Counted from the first letter of the stretch, positions 9,343-21,992 are shown. The stretch is DNA of 64,000 bases from Sporisorium sorghi (GCA_023212695.1 JALCCG010000013.1:62001-126000); one strand, 5' to 3'. Translations and numbers: made by a program. Notes: generated from the sequence alone by a model not told the origin.

Positions 9343-10776
9343 TCAGGATATCCAGCGTGAAATCAAGGTCTCTTCAAGCGAGCCGGGGCGCGAAAGTTCT
9401 TTTCGCAGCAAATCTCGGATAAACTCCGGCAGCATGTAAACCGTATCCTTGCCAAGTGCCAGCGTCTCGTATCCGATTTTGAAAGTGAACATGTCCAGCG
9501 TCCCCACTTCATATTCACGTTGTCGATCCAGCGGCTGTCCCTGGATGGAGATATCGGTGATCTTGTGATACGGCTCTCCCTGCTTATCGTAGTGAATGCT
9601 TAATCCGTCTACGGCAAGCCCGCCTAATATATAGCCGCGAAAGCCGAAACCGAGTATTTTCTTGCTGCTAAACTCCTGGAGTAGACTCTCTTCAAGCGCC
9701 TGGTAGATATGTTCCCCAAGCAGCTTCACTACACAGGGGTTAATGGGGGAAGGACACAAACCATGGAGCATTCCCGTACTGATCTCGCCCTCCGGCAATG
9801 GACCGAGCAGCTGTCCCGAGTTAACGATGGCAAGTTCTGCCCCTGTGTGCTGAAGCACGGCCTGAGCCAGCAGGTTTGCAAACGGCGACTCCTCTTCATA
9901 ATGGATCGGCAGACTCCGATCTATAACGGCAACAGACTCCGTTAATCGCTCCCTTGCCAACTCATGATGCCTCATGATCGCTTGTTCGACGATCGGCTCC
10001 ATCACGCTCTTGTCAACGGGCAGAAGGCTGCCCTCAATACAAGTAAACCGCTCCTCCACATGGCTGTGCTGCATAACGATTCGACCAACATATTGTCCGA
10101 ATTTGCCTGCACCGCATACGGCGGTATTTCCGATCATCAGCGGTTCCTCTAAAATATGATGGGTATGACCGCCAAGAATGACATCAATGCCTTCGATAGT
10201 CTCTGCCAATCTTTTATCAATCGTTAGACCTAAATGGGATAGAACAATAACGATGTCGCACTTGTCCTGAAGTGCCTCTACTTGTTCAGCAATGGCCTGC
10301 ACAGGATCCTCAGCTTCCCAGCCTAACAATTGATAAAATCCTGCAAAAGCAGCGGTTGCGCCAGTCAGCCCGATTCGGATGCCTTCCCGCTCAAGGATGA
10401 CATGCTGTTTCATCCATGAAGGAGGAGCGCCGCTTATCGTCTCATGAATGTTGCAGCAGACGACAGGACATTGCAGTCCGGCGTAAACACTCTCCAAGAT
10501 GTCATAGGGTATGGTCAACCCTTCATTATTGCCAATTGTAATCGCGTCGTATCCTGTCAGATTAATGACATCCACGTTGGCTTGGCCCATGGAGCCTTCC
10601 GTTTCCACCGAAGCCCGGTCCATATGATCACCGATATCCAGTACGATAGCAGAATCGCCGGCAGCCGTCTTTTCCCGGGAAATAAGTGCCGCCACCTTAC
10701 TCATCATTTCAAAATGGCTGTGTATATCGTTGGTATACAGTATGGTAAGCGTCTGTTTATTGCCTTGTATCCCCAT
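9343..10776 (-). CDS. yunD: YunD-like 5'-nucleotidase/metallophosphatase
   Basis: 477 residues. The N-terminal calcineurin-like metallophosphatase domain has Y-T-N-D-I-H-S-H-F near residue 15, D-I-G-D-H near 48, G-N-N-E near 85 and G-G-H-T-H-H near 200, all metal ligands. A C-terminal 5'-nucleotidase domain follows (about 280-460, with I-V-N-S-G and F-G-F-R-G-Y). There is no signal peptide or cell-wall anchor, so the protein is probably cytoplasmic, as for Bacillus YunD. The natural substrate is not certain. GGGGAGG lies about 11 nt before the ATG. A yunC homologue lies 11 kb away, not adjacent as in Bacillus. Confidence 0.85.
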   Translation of the reverse strand: MGIQGNKQTLTILYTNDIHSHFEMMSKVAALISREKTAAGDSAIVLDIGDHMDRASVETEGSMGQANVDVINLTGYDAITIGNNEGLTIPYDILESVYAGLQCPVVCCNIHETISGAPPSWMKQHVILEREGIRIGLTGATAAFAGFYQLLGWEAEDPVQAIAEQVEALQDKCDIVIVLSHLGLTIDKRLAETIEGIDVILGGHTHHILEEPLMIGNTAVCGAGKFGQYVGRIVMQHSHVEERFTCIEGSLLPVDKSVMEPIVEQAIMRHHELARERLTESVAVIDRSLPIHYEEESPFANLLAQAVLQHTGAELAIVNSGQLLGPLPEGEISTGMLHGLCPSPINPCVVKLLGEHIYQALEESLLQEFSSKKILGFGFRGYILGGLAVDGLSIHYDKQGEPYHKITDISIQGQPLDRQREYEVGTLDMFTFKIGYETLALGKDTVYMLPEFIRDLLRKELSRPGSLEETLISRWIS

Positions 10777-10889
10777 CTGGCGGCCCCCCTCCCCATGTTC
10801 GTTTTACGATAATTTCCGGTCTATCAAGCATAACATTTTAGCGAAGAATATGGTATATTGTAGCCCATAAGAATTACGAGGTGATAAAG

Positions 10890-11627
10890 ATGTCGACAAC
10901 CATTCCTTTACTGCTATTCGCCGGACTAGCTGATCGGATCGGCACCGGTTCGCTTGCCTTCAACGTACCGGGCCTCCCGCTTACAGCCGGCGAATTAAAG
11001 TCGCTTCTCAGCGAAGCTTATCCTCATGCCAAATCCCAGATTGCCACCGCTTTTGTAGCGGTCAATCAAGAATATGCCCTATCGAATCAGCTTATTCAGA
11101 TTGGCGATGAGGTTGCTCTCATTCCGCCTGTATCCGGCGGTGATGGAACAGAGGGGGATGCCCCTGACTCGAAGTCCTCCACGGATGGGAATTGCCTTAT
11201 CACTTACGACAAGCTGTCTGTAGAAGAGGCTGTAGCCAAAGTCCATGATGCAAATCATGGAGCTACACTTTCATTTATAGGAACCACCAGGGAAATGACC
11301 GGCGAGATGCGTACGGTTACGTTGGAATATGAGGCCTACATTCCGATGGCATTAAAAGAAATGCAGCAAATCTGTGCAGACATCCTCTCACAATGGCCTG
11401 GTACGCAATGCGCGATCTCTCATCGAATCGGTACCGTTGGCATAGGTGAAACCAGTGTGGTCATTGCCGTGTCCTCTCCCCATCGGGCATCCTGTTATGA
11501 TGCCAGTCGCTACGCCATCGAACAGCTGAAGCGCTCCGTCCCGATATGGAAGAAGGAGATATGGGACGATGGGTCGGAGTGGAAAGGACCGCAGACTGGA
11601 CCCTGGGACCCAATGATTAGGCAATAA
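10890..11627 (+). CDS. Fused molybdopterin synthase MoaD-MoaE
   Basis: 245 residues joining both subunits of molybdopterin synthase, which converts precursor Z (cPMP) to molybdopterin. Residues 5-84 are a MoaD/ubiquitin-like domain ending P-P-V-S-G-G; about 105-240 are MoaE, with F-I-G-T-T-R, L-E-Y-E-A-Y and the K-R-S-V-P-I-W-K-K-E segment. In separate MoaD the terminal Gly-Gly carries the thiocarboxylate; here it is internal, followed by a Gly/Asp/Ser linker. Mycobacterial MoaX has the same layout and is reported to be cleaved after the Gly-Gly. No other moa or mob gene is nearby. A GTG nine bases upstream is in frame, but GAGGTGA places the start at the ATG. Confidence 0.9.
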   Translation: MSTTIPLLLFAGLADRIGTGSLAFNVPGLPLTAGELKSLLSEAYPHAKSQIATAFVAVNQEYALSNQLIQIGDEVALIPPVSGGDGTEGDAPDSKSSTDGNCLITYDKLSVEEAVAKVHDANHGATLSFIGTTREMTGEMRTVTLEYEAYIPMALKEMQQICADILSQWPGTQCAISHRIGTVGIGETSVVIAVSSPHRASCYDASRYAIEQLKRSVPIWKKEIWDDGSEWKGPQTGPWDPMIRQ

Positions 11628-11716
11628 GTCGTGATTATATCATTGTAAAACCATAATTTTCTTGCTAAGATAGTTTTGATCTTTTTACTTACTATAAGGG
11701 CAAGAGGTGCAATGAT

Positions 11717-12763
11717 TTGAGAGTACATGTCACGGACCTGATACCCGGTGATCAAATGCAGCATGATGCTTACAACAGTAACGGCGTTCATGTTCTACAA
11801 AAAGGAGCAACACTTCGAATAGAGGATATATCCAAGCTGCTGCAGCACGGCATCGATTACATTGAAATAGAGCCACGGGCATTGACTGTATCCCTCGATC
11901 CATTATCTGAAATTTCAGATTCATTCAACAAGGTGAAACCACAATTCAATCTCGCATTCAACGGATGCTCCACCCTGTTCACGGAAGCATCTCAGTCCGG
12001 AAAGTTCAATGAATCCGTTGTAGACGATGTCTTCAAACCTTTGGTCGGCTCTCTGGATGAGCATACGGATGTCGTATCCCTCCTTCTCCTCTTTAACGGT
12101 AAAGATGATTACACCTACCGGCACTCCATTCAAGTAGGAATGTTATCGTACTATATAGCGGATTGGATGGGATATTCCCAAAAGGAAGCTTACGATATTG
12201 GCAAAGCCGGTTATCTCCACGACATTGGCAAGAGCAAGATTTCAAGAGATATACTGGACAAGCCTGGCAAGCTCACCCCTGAAGAGTTTGAGGAAGTGAA
12301 GCTGCACACCATCTATGGTTACGAGATGATCTCGGAATCCATGAATGATAAGATTACCGCAATGGTTGCCCTGCAGCACCATGAGCGGGACGATGGCTCC
12401 GGTTATCCCAGAGCACTCCGTGAAGATCAGATCCATCCATATGCCCAAATATGCGCTGTGGCGGATGTGTATAGCGCGATGACAACGAACCGGGTGTATC
12501 AGTCCAAGCAGCAGCTGTTAACCGTTCTTCGGGAGCTCTACAGCCTCAGTTTCGGTAAGCTGAACGGCAAGCCTACACACGCCTTCATCCAGCAAATGCT
12601 TCCGAACTTTATTGGCAAAAAAGTTCAGCTGACAACCGGTGAATCGGGCATTATTGTGATGAACAATCCCTCGGATTACTTCCGTCCGTTGGTGAAAACC
12701 GACGACCGGTTCATCGATCTTTCCAAGGAATACAATACGGCGATTCTGGAGATCCTCCTGTAA
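11717..12763 (+). CDS. HD-GYP domain protein, paralog of the 7.2-8.3 kb gene
   Basis: 348 residues. It has the same plan as the gene at 7250: a short N-terminal region beginning M-R-V-H-V-T-D, then an HD-GYP domain with Y-L-H-D-I-G-K and H-H-E-R-D-D-G-S-G-Y-P, and a C-terminal part with T-T-G-E-S-G-I. The key residues for cyclic-di-GMP hydrolysis are present. The start is TTG (11717-11719) with AAGAGGTG at 8 nt, which also supports the TTG start of its paralog. It is monocistronic, with its own terminator at 12831. The signal input is unknown; no GGDEF or EAL protein lies in the window. Confidence 0.88.
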   Translation: MRVHVTDLIPGDQMQHDAYNSNGVHVLQKGATLRIEDISKLLQHGIDYIEIEPRALTVSLDPLSEISDSFNKVKPQFNLAFNGCSTLFTEASQSGKFNESVVDDVFKPLVGSLDEHTDVVSLLLLFNGKDDYTYRHSIQVGMLSYYIADWMGYSQKEAYDIGKAGYLHDIGKSKISRDILDKPGKLTPEEFEEVKLHTIYGYEMISESMNDKITAMVALQHHERDDGSGYPRALREDQIHPYAQICAVADVYSAMTTNRVYQSKQQLLTVLRELYSLSFGKLNGKPTHAFIQQMLPNFIGKKVQLTTGESGIIVMNNPSDYFRPLVKTDDRFIDLSKEYNTAILEILL

Positions 12764-12830
12764 TCTGTAAACCGCGTTTTTCTATGGTTACGTCCTTTTC
12801 GAATTCATTTCGATATATACATTTGAAATA

Positions 12831-12877
12831 AAGGTTCCCCGGCTGGATGAGAGATTCACCACCGGGGAACCTTTTCA
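12831..12877 (+). terminator. Terminator of the second HD-GYP gene
   Basis: An AAGGTTCCCCGG/CCGGGGAACCTT stem of 12 bp with a 19-nt loop and a trailing TTTT, 68 bp after the stop codon. Confidence 0.85.
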
Positions 12878-13076
12878 TATTTTCAAGGGAAGGTGTGATA
12901 TTTCTCACATCCGATCCCTCCTGGTTTCTGGCAGAATATAAGACGTATCCCGATAACCTGAGCACGCAAGCATAAAAGTCACACTAGATACATCATGGGA
13001 CCGTTCCTGTCAAAATGAATGGAGAAGGACACCAGGCTTTCCCCTTCTCTGTGGGCTATAATAATCGGGATTAAGC

Positions 13077-13117
13077 AAAAAAAGGGGCAAACCACTCGCA
13101 TGTGAGTGATTTGCCCC
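13077..13117 (-). terminator. Terminator of the suf operon
   Basis: On the minus strand GGGGCAAA-T-CACTC pairs with GAGTG-G-TTTGCCCC and is followed by seven T, 13 bp after the sufB stop. Confidence 0.92.
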
Positions 13118-13129
13118 TGTGTTTAGGAT

Positions 13130-14527
13130 TTAACCGATGGAACCTTCCATCTCGAACTTGATAAGACGATTCATCTCTACCGCATACTCCATTGGGAGTT
13201 CTTTGGTGAACGGTTCGATGAAGCCCATAACGATCATTTGTGTAGCTTCAGCTTCACTGAGACCACGGCTCATAAGGTAGAACAATTGATCCTCGGAAAC
13301 CTTGGATACGGTCGCTTCATGCTCCAGCACGATATTATCGTTCTTGATTTCATTGTAAGGAATCGTATCGGATGTAGATTCGTTATCCAATATGAGTGTG
13401 TCACACTTAATGTTGGCTTTGGCGCCTTCCGCGTTGCGGCCGAAGGAGGCAAGTCCGCGGTACGTTACTTTACCGCCGTGCTTGCTGATGGATTTGGATA
13501 CAATGGTAGACGTTGTATCCGGTGCCAGGTGAATCATTTTAGCCCCTGCATCCTGATGTTGGCCTTTACCTGCTACAGCGATGGACAATACCATCCCTTT
13601 AGCGCCGCGGCCTTTCAGAATAACAGCTGGGTATTTCATTGTAAGTTTGGAGCCGATGTTGCCATCAACCCATTCCATCGTTGCATTCTCTTCAGCAACC
13701 GCACGCTTCGTAACGAGGTTGTAGATATTAGGTGCCCAGTTCTGGATCGTTGTATAACGAACGCGAGCGTTCTTTTTACAGATGATCTCAACTACCGCGC
13801 TGTGAAGCGAGTTCGTGCTGTAGATTGGAGCTGTACAGCCCTCTACGTAGTGAACAAAGCTATCTTCGTCCGCAATGATCAGGGTACGCTCAAACTGTCC
13901 CATGTTCTCGGAGTTGATGCGGAAATATGCTTGCAGCGGAATTTCGCATTTTACACCTTTTGGAACATAGATAAAGCTTCCGCCGGACCATACGGCACTG
14001 TTAAGTGCAGCAAATTTGTTATCCGTTGGAGGTACCACCGTTGCAAAGTATTCTCTCAAAATTTCCGGATGCTCTCTGAGCGCCGTGTCGGTATCCATGA
14101 AGATGACACCTTGATCCTCAAGATCCTTCTGCATGTTGTGATAAACAACCTCGGATTCGTACTGTGCGGATACACCCGCCAGGAACTTCTGCTCTGCTTC
14201 CGGAATTCCTAATTTGTCAAAGGTTTCTTTGATCTCGGTAGGTACTTCCTCCCAAGTCTTCCCTTGCTTATCAGAAGGTCTTACATAATACTGGATATCG
14301 TTGAAATCGAGCTCGTCAAGGTCGCCGCCCCAGCGAGGCATTTGCATTTTCTCGAACTGCTCCAGTGATTTCAGGCGAAATTCCAGCATCCATTCCGGCT
14401 CGTTCTTGATTTTGGAAATTTCCATAACGACTTCACGTGTCAAACCTTTACCGGTTTGAAAAATAGCTTTGTGCTCGTCGCGGAAACCATATTTATACTC
14501 TTCCATTTCTGGTGCTTTTTTAGCCAT
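13130..14527 (-). CDS. sufB: Fe-S cluster assembly scaffold SufB
   Basis: 465 residues, full length for SufB. With SufC and SufD it forms the SufBC2D scaffold on which iron-sulfur clusters are built from SufS/SufU-delivered persulfide. The SufBD beta-helix core is evident: V-P-K-G-V-K near 202, [11 protein letters not shown] near 262-272, and the C-terminal S-R-G-L-S-E-A-E-A motif shared with SufD. GGGAGG precedes the ATG. It is the last gene of sufC-sufD-sufS-sufU-sufB and is followed by a strong terminator. Confidence 0.97.
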   Translation of the reverse strand: MAKKAPEMEEYKYGFRDEHKAIFQTGKGLTREVVMEISKIKNEPEWMLEFRLKSLEQFEKMQMPRWGGDLDELDFNDIQYYVRPSDKQGKTWEEVPTEIKETFDKLGIPEAEQKFLAGVSAQYESEVVYHNMQKDLEDQGVIFMDTDTALREHPEILREYFATVVPPTDNKFAALNSAVWSGGSFIYVPKGVKCEIPLQAYFRINSENMGQFERTLIIADEDSFVHYVEGCTAPIYSTNSLHSAVVEIICKKNARVRYTTIQNWAPNIYNLVTKRAVAEENATMEWVDGNIGSKLTMKYPAVILKGRGAKGMVLSIAVAGKGQHQDAGAKMIHLAPDTTSTIVSKSISKHGGKVTYRGLASFGRNAEGAKANIKCDTLILDNESTSDTIPYNEIKNDNIVLEHEATVSKVSEDQLFYLMSRGLSEAEATQMIVMGFIEPFTKELPMEYAVEMNRLIKFEMEGSIG

Positions 14528-14562
14528 TTAACTTACCTCCCTATCGATCTATTATCGTTCGC

Positions 14563-17493
<2,931 letters not shown>

Positions 17494-17515
17494 ATCGTTT
17501 CCTCCTCCCGTCTAT

Positions 17516-18298
17516 TTACGCATCTTGACCTACAGTTTCATCAGTAATGCCCAGCTCTTCTTTAATCCAGTCGTAACCCTCAGCTTCCAGACGCTCCGCC
17601 AGTTCAGGACCGCCGGATTTCACGATGCGGCCTTGCATCATAACATGTACATAATCTGGCGTGATATAGTTAAGCAAACGCTGGTAGTGGGTAATAATCA
17701 AGAAACCGCGTTCTTCCGATTTCATGGCATTCACGCCGTTCGCTACAATTCTCAAAGCATCGATATCAAGACCGGAGTCGATTTCGTCAAGAATTACAAT
17801 TTTCGGATCCAGCATCATCATTTGCAGGATTTCGTTACGCTTCTTCTCACCGCCGGAGAAACCTTCGTTCAGGTAACGATGGGCAAACTCAGGGTTCATC
17901 TCGAGCTCTTTCATTTTGCCTTCCATTTGACGGATGAATTTGATCAACGAGATTTCGTTACCTTCGCCGCGGCGCGCGTTGATGGAGCTGCGCAGGAAGT
18001 CGGAGTTCGTAACACCAGCGATTTCACTAGGATATTGCATAGCCAGGAACAGACCGGCGAGTGCGCGCTCATCAACTTCCATATCCAGCACATCTTCATC
18101 ATTCAACAAAACTTTACCGTCTGTAACTTCATATTTAGGATGACCCATCAAAGCGGAAGCCAACGTACTTTTGCCTGTGCCGTTTGGTCCCATGATGGCA
18201 TGAATTTCTCCGCCCTTCATCTCAAGGTTGATCCCCTTAAGGATCTCCTTGCCTTCGATTGTTGCTTTCAATCCTTCAATGACAAACTTGGTTGACAT
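17516..18298 (-). CDS. sufC: Fe-S assembly ATPase SufC
   Basis: 260-residue ABC-type ATPase of the SufBCD complex. Walker A is G-P-N-G-T-G-K-S-T (37-45), the signature is F-S-G-G-E-K-K-R-N-E (147-156) and Walker B is V-I-L-D-E-I-D-S-G-L-D (168-178). All catalytic parts are intact. It is the first gene of the operon, with CGGAGGG upstream of the ATG and a leader of roughly 100 nt from the promoter proposed at 18403-18431. Confidence 0.97.
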   Translation of the reverse strand: MSTKFVIEGLKATIEGKEILKGINLEMKGGEIHAIMGPNGTGKSTLASALMGHPKYEVTDGKVLLNDEDVLDMEVDERALAGLFLAMQYPSEIAGVTNSDFLRSSINARRGEGNEISLIKFIRQMEGKMKELEMNPEFAHRYLNEGFSGGEKKRNEILQMMMLDPKIVILDEIDSGLDIDALRIVANGVNAMKSEERGFLIITHYQRLLNYITPDYVHVMMQGRIVKSGGPELAERLEAEGYDWIKEELGITDETVGQDA

Positions 18299-18394
18299 AT
18301 TAGATTCCCTCCGTTAGATAGGTAGTGTATTTTTGTCCTATATGATAACAGGATTTGGACGCCCTGATTTCATAAATAAAAAATAATTATTTAT

Positions 18395-18409
18395 TTATAA
18401 TCATTCTAA
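18395..18409 (-). promoter_or_regulatory. PerR/Fur-family operator overlapping the suf -10
   Basis: The 15-mer TTATAATCATTCTAA differs at one position from the Bacillus PerR box TTATAATNATTATAA. It covers the proposed -10 of the suf promoter, the place expected for repression. Just upstream are further TGATTATCA and TGATTCTCA motifs. PerR would tie suf to peroxide, Fur to iron; the box is nearer to PerR by eye. Confidence 0.5.
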
Positions 18410-18431
18410 ACTGATTATCAATGATTCTCAA
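18403..18431 (-). promoter_or_regulatory. Candidate SigA promoter of sufCDSUB
   Basis: On the minus strand TTGAGA (18426-18431) and TAGAAT (18403-18408) are spaced by 17 bp, about 105 bp before the sufC ATG. Confidence 0.55.
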
Positions 18432-18743
18432 GCCATTTTATAATAAAATATGACGTATTTCAACCGGACAAGCGTTTTAGAGACAACATTCGGACAACCA
18501 AAACGCTTAAAAAACAGGCTTGACCGATAGACCGGCCAAGCCTGTTTTAATCTGCTCTGCTCATCCTGTAGTTGCTGATGCTTCTAGTGTCGTCACGGCA
18601 TCAGTCACCGGCGTTAACGCTCGTTGACAAACGGTGTTATAGTCATCATCATGTTGAGCTGTACAGGCGCACGTTGGACGAGCACCCTAAAGCTCTGCAA
18701 ATACAAGTCATGAACATGGCATCGCTACATTAATATTCACGAA
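18432..18743. other. Intergenic stretch downstream of dps and upstream of the suf promoter
   Basis: This stretch of about 310 bp contains the terminator at 18509-18550. The roughly 190 bp between that terminator and dps shows no ORF with a convincing ribosome site; the longest minus-strand frame is about 22 codons. Confidence 0.6.
18509..18550 (-). terminator. Terminator, probably of dps
   Basis: An AAAACAGGCTTG/CAAGCCTGTTTT stem of 12 bp; on the minus strand it ends in six T. It lies about 190 bp after the dps stop, so the dps transcript would have a long 3' tail. Confidence 0.8.
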
Positions 18744-19220
18744 TTATCCAAGGAAAGAACGCAGCATCCACATATGCTTCTCAAGATCAGCCTTGAAGCC
18801 TGTGAACATATCCGCTGTAGGCGCATCTCCGGCTTCCTCAGCCATTTCGATACCTTCTGTCAGCTCTTCCGATACGGTAGCAAAGTCCTCAATCAGGGCT
18901 TGTACCATTCCGCGAGTATCCTCGTTGCCGGAAGCTTCCTGAACCGTTGCAAGTTCCAAATATTCTTTCATGGTTGCCGCAGGCTTGCCTTTGATCGACA
19001 GCAGGCGCTCCGCAACCTCATCCATTTTAAGTGTAACTTCATCGTACAGTTCCTCGAACTTGACATGAAGGGAGAAGAATTGCTCTCCTGTTACATACCA
19101 ATGATAATTATGAAGTTTGACATAGAGCACGTTGAAATTCGCGACCTGTTGGTTCAACAGCTGCTCTAAGCTGGAGTTTTTTGTTTTTCCTGCAGATTTG
19201 CCTGATGTAGTTTTTGCCAT
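18744..19220 (-). CDS. dps: Dps/ferritin-like DNA-protection protein
   Basis: 158 residues. A Lys/Ser-rich N-terminal tail (about 1-17) precedes a four-helix Dps domain. H-N-Y-H-W (37-41) and the D/E-rich helix around residues 49-66 supply the inter-subunit ferroxidase ligands. Dps stores iron and protects DNA from peroxide. The basic tail could help DNA binding. AAGGAAGGG precedes the ATG. It is divergent from mtnK. In Bacillus dps/mrgA genes are SigB- or PerR-controlled; no clear box was found here. Confidence 0.93.
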   Translation of the reverse strand: MAKTTSGKSAGKTKNSSLEQLLNQQVANFNVLYVKLHNYHWYVTGEQFFSLHVKFEELYDEVTLKMDEVAERLLSIKGKPAATMKEYLELATVQEASGNEDTRGMVQALIEDFATVSEELTEGIEMAEEAGDAPTADMFTGFKADLEKHMWMLRSFLG

Positions 19221-19528
19221 GGTTAATCCCTTCCTTTTCTATATGAAATGCACCCTGTACTGCGACAAAGGAATATGCTGCAGATTGGTGTATACCCATT
19301 GTAACTGGAACCTTCTGCTAATGCCATTCCTTCATTAATATATAAGTACATCCTGAGCTTGGGCGTCTATTTGTAGTTTACCCTTACGGCTGCGAAGCGA
19401 ATCAGATTCACCAAACTTAAGGCTTGCCAAAAAGTTATACAAAATTTGCGAAAAAACGTTATACTAGGTAATACCAAGCAAAAAAGTTGGCTTTGTTTTT
19501 CTTCTATTCTATTTGGGGGTGACCATCC
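19221..19528. other. Divergent promoter region dps / mtnK
   Basis: A 308-bp gap. For mtnK, TATACT at 19460-19465 is a possible -10. A near-repeat of AAGTTATAC (19432-19440) and ACGTTATAC (19456-19464) lies here. No S-box (SAM-I) riboswitch consensus was recognised, although mtnK is riboswitch-controlled in Bacillus. No small ORF stands out. Confidence 0.45.
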
Positions 19529-20752
19529 ATGTCTGCATACCATCCGCTGAACGCGGAAGAAGCTATACAGTTAGCAAAAAGTATACCGGGCCGTTTCCCG
19601 GACCATGCCGAACTCGAATGCCGCGAAATCGGCGACGGCAATCTGAATCTGGTGTTTCATGTCACCGCCAAAAATACGGCTGATAGTATCATTATCAAGC
19701 AAGCCGTTCCTTATGCAAAAGTTGTAGGTGAATCCTGGCCGCTGTCGCTCGACCGTGCCCGTATTGAACGTGTGGCGCTGGAGACGCAGTACTCCCTCTG
19801 CCCGAACCTCGTACCGAAAGTATACGGCTATTCGGATGAGCTCGCCTACACCGTGATGGAGGACTTGAGCGAGTATACCATCATGCGCAAAGGTCTTATT
19901 GAGGGCATCGCCTATCCGAAGTTTGCCGAGCACATTGGCGAATTCATGGCCAGAACGCTGTTCTATACATCGGATCTCGGGATGAACCAACAGGAGAAGA
20001 AAGTACTTGCCGGCCGTTTTGTGAATCCGGATTTATGCAAAATCACCGAAGATCTGATCTTCGAAGATCCATACCGCGAATCCTCCAATAATAACTATCC
20101 GGACCATATTGCCGATGAGGCGGAGGCGCTTCGTACGGATCTGCCTCTCCACTTCGAAGTGGCTCTGCTTCGCGAGAAGTTCCTGACTCACGCCCAAGCC
20201 CTGCTGCATGGGGATCTGCACACAGGCAGCATCTTCGTCACGCCGGAATCAACCAAGGTGATTGACCCGGAATTTGCTTATTTCGGGCCGATGGGCTTTG
20301 ATATCGGCGCCGTGATTGGCAACCTGCTGCTCAACTATGCCGCTCAGCCGGGCTGGAGCCAGGACGAGTACACGCAAGCGACCCGGGAGGCAAGGCTCCT
20401 CGAAATGGCAAGCGACGTGTGGAATCACTTCGAGAGCAACTTCCGCATGCTGTGGAATGATGACCTGTTGGATGAGATGTCTCGTACGCCTGGATATCAG
20501 GACTACTACGTATCGCAGATATTGAAGGACACCGCAGGATTTGCCGGCTGCAAGATGATCCGGCGCATTGTTGGGCTGTCCCACGTTGCGGATATCGATA
20601 CCATTGCCGACGATACCGCCAGAGAAGCGGCGCAGCGCAAAGCACTGGCGATCGGCAAGAATCTTGTTCGCCATCACCGCAGCATCAAATCCTTCGAGGA
20701 TATCCTGACTTTGATTCAACAAGCAACTAAAGGAAATGAGGTATCGATATGA
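19529..20752 (+). CDS. mtnK: 5-methylthioribose kinase MtnK
   Basis: 407 residues of the APH-like kinase fold. It phosphorylates 5-methylthioribose to MTR-1-phosphate in methionine salvage. Visible are D-G-N-L-N-L-V-F near 32-39 (nucleotide loop), H-G-D-L-H-T-G-S near 229-236 (catalytic loop) and I-D-P-E-F-A-Y near 245-251 (metal-binding DPE of MtnK). GGGGGTGA precedes the ATG. Its stop overlaps the mtnA start by 4 bp, so the two salvage steps are translationally coupled. Confidence 0.96.
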   Translation: MSAYHPLNAEEAIQLAKSIPGRFPDHAELECREIGDGNLNLVFHVTAKNTADSIIIKQAVPYAKVVGESWPLSLDRARIERVALETQYSLCPNLVPKVYGYSDELAYTVMEDLSEYTIMRKGLIEGIAYPKFAEHIGEFMARTLFYTSDLGMNQQEKKVLAGRFVNPDLCKITEDLIFEDPYRESSNNNYPDHIADEAEALRTDLPLHFEVALLREKFLTHAQALLHGDLHTGSIFVTPESTKVIDPEFAYFGPMGFDIGAVIGNLLLNYAAQPGWSQDEYTQATREARLLEMASDVWNHFESNFRMLWNDDLLDEMSRTPGYQDYYVSQILKDTAGFAGCKMIRRIVGLSHVADIDTIADDTAREAAQRKALAIGKNLVRHHRSIKSFEDILTLIQQATKGNEVSI

Positions 20753-21828
20753 GCGGTATAACTACCGGCAACTCCAGCACCTATGAGCCGCTAAGCTCCG
20801 TATACTGGTTTGGGGACCATCTGGTCCTGCTTGATCAGAGATTGCTCCCGGAAGAAATCGTGTATCTCAAGCTTTCAACACCGGAGGAGGTGTGGGAAGG
20901 CATTCATTCCATGAAGGTCCGCGGCGCACCGGCCATTGGAATCGCGGCAGCATTCGGCGCCGTGCTGGGAGGCATGCTGTACGAAGCTGAAGACAGCGAG
21001 GGATGGCTTCAGCAAGTTGTAAAGACCTGCGCTTATCTCGCCACTTCCAGACCGACGGCTGTTAATCTGTTCTGGGCACTGGACCGTATGAAACTGGCTG
21101 CAGAAAAACTCGCAGCAGATAAGCTTGATACAGCCGCGCTAAATGCAGCATTGCTCGCTGAGGCTGAGGCCATTCGTTACGAAGATGAAGAGGTATGCCG
21201 CCGGATCGGGGAAAATGCACTGCCATTCTTCAAGGATGGCATGGGCGTCCTTACCCACTGCAATGCGGGCGGATTGGCAACTGCCAAATACGGCACAGCC
21301 CTGGCACCGATGTATCTGGCTCATGAGCAAGGCTTGAACATCAAGGTGTTCGCAGATGAGACAAGACCTGTACTGCAAGGCGCCCGACTAACCGCTTTTG
21401 AGCTTCAGCAGGCCGGTATCGACGTTACGCTGCTGGCAGACAATATGGCCGCCATGGTCATGTCCAAAGGCTGGATCCAGGCGGTCATCGTCGGTACAGA
21501 CCGTGTAGCCGCAAATGGCGATGTCGCCAACAAAATCGGAACGTATGGGGTAGCCGTTCTGGCGAAAGCCCACGGCATTCCTTTTTACGTGGCTTGTCCG
21601 CTGTCTACGATTGATCTGAACACGAAGACAGGTGCCGATATTCCGATTGAGGAGCGTCCTGCCGAGGAAATCACAGAAGGTTTTGGCAAACGCACGGCTC
21701 CGCAAGGCGTAAAAGTATACAATCCGGCCTTCGACATCACACCGAATGAATATGTCACAGCAATTATTACCGAAAAAGGCGTCGTACAGGCTCCTTATCA
21801 TGAGAGCTTGAAAAGCTTGTTTGAATAG
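20749..21828 (+). CDS. mtnA: S-methyl-5-thioribose-1-phosphate isomerase MtnA
   Basis: 359 residues, eIF2B-like isomerase that converts MTR-1-phosphate to MTRu-1-phosphate. R-G-A-P-A-I-G near 58-64, T-H-C-N-A-G-G near 164-170 (catalytic Cys) and [10 protein letters not shown] near 248-257 (catalytic Asp) are intact. It overlaps mtnK by 4 bp. No mtnB, mtnW/X or mtnD follows, so the later steps must be encoded elsewhere if the pathway is complete. Confidence 0.96.
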   Translation: MSGITTGNSSTYEPLSSVYWFGDHLVLLDQRLLPEEIVYLKLSTPEEVWEGIHSMKVRGAPAIGIAAAFGAVLGGMLYEAEDSEGWLQQVVKTCAYLATSRPTAVNLFWALDRMKLAAEKLAADKLDTAALNAALLAEAEAIRYEDEEVCRRIGENALPFFKDGMGVLTHCNAGGLATAKYGTALAPMYLAHEQGLNIKVFADETRPVLQGARLTAFELQQAGIDVTLLADNMAAMVMSKGWIQAVIVGTDRVAANGDVANKIGTYGVAVLAKAHGIPFYVACPLSTIDLNTKTGADIPIEERPAEEITEGFGKRTAPQGVKVYNPAFDITPNEYVTAIITEKGVVQAPYHESLKSLFE

Positions 21829-21860
21829 TCCTGTCGCTGCATATGCAAGTCAATTCAACT

Positions 21861-21903
21861 AAAACGGACAACCGGTTGAAAAACCCGATTGTCCGTTTTT
21901 TTC
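21861..21903 (+). terminator. Terminator of mtnKA
   Basis: An AAAACGGACAA/TTGTCCGTTTT stem with an inner CGG/CCG pair and a run of seven T, 33 bp after the mtnA stop. Confidence 0.9.
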
Positions 21904-21992
21904 TTGTCCGCCGCTTCAATGCAGCTTACTTACATATTTCATATAAAAAAGAGCGATCCGCTTGGACCACTCCTCAGCCCCTGAAACAGGCC

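Larger units (their letters stand above)
12764..13129. other. Intergenic stretch between convergent HD-GYP and suf transcription units
   Basis: This 366-bp gap holds two terminators (12831-12877 on plus, 13077-13117 on minus). Between them, around 13020-13050, is a weaker AGAAGG/CCTTCT inverted repeat. No ORF with a ribosome site was found. Confidence 0.6.

Noticed and set aside
12711..12965. 84-codon minus-strand frame overlapping the end of the second HD-GYP gene
   Set aside because: It crosses the HD-GYP coding end and its terminator, has no ribosome site and no recognisable domain.
18548..18743. 22-codon Cys-containing frame downstream of dps on the minus strand
   Set aside because: No ribosome site and no sign of conservation that can be judged here.
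19280..19310. GGGTAT on the minus strand upstream of dps as a SigB -10
   Set aside because: No GTTT-type -35 at the proper distance was visible.
19339..19528. SAM-I (S-box) riboswitch expected upstream of mtnK
   Set aside because: None of the conserved S-box core was found, and no terminator hairpin lies in the leader.
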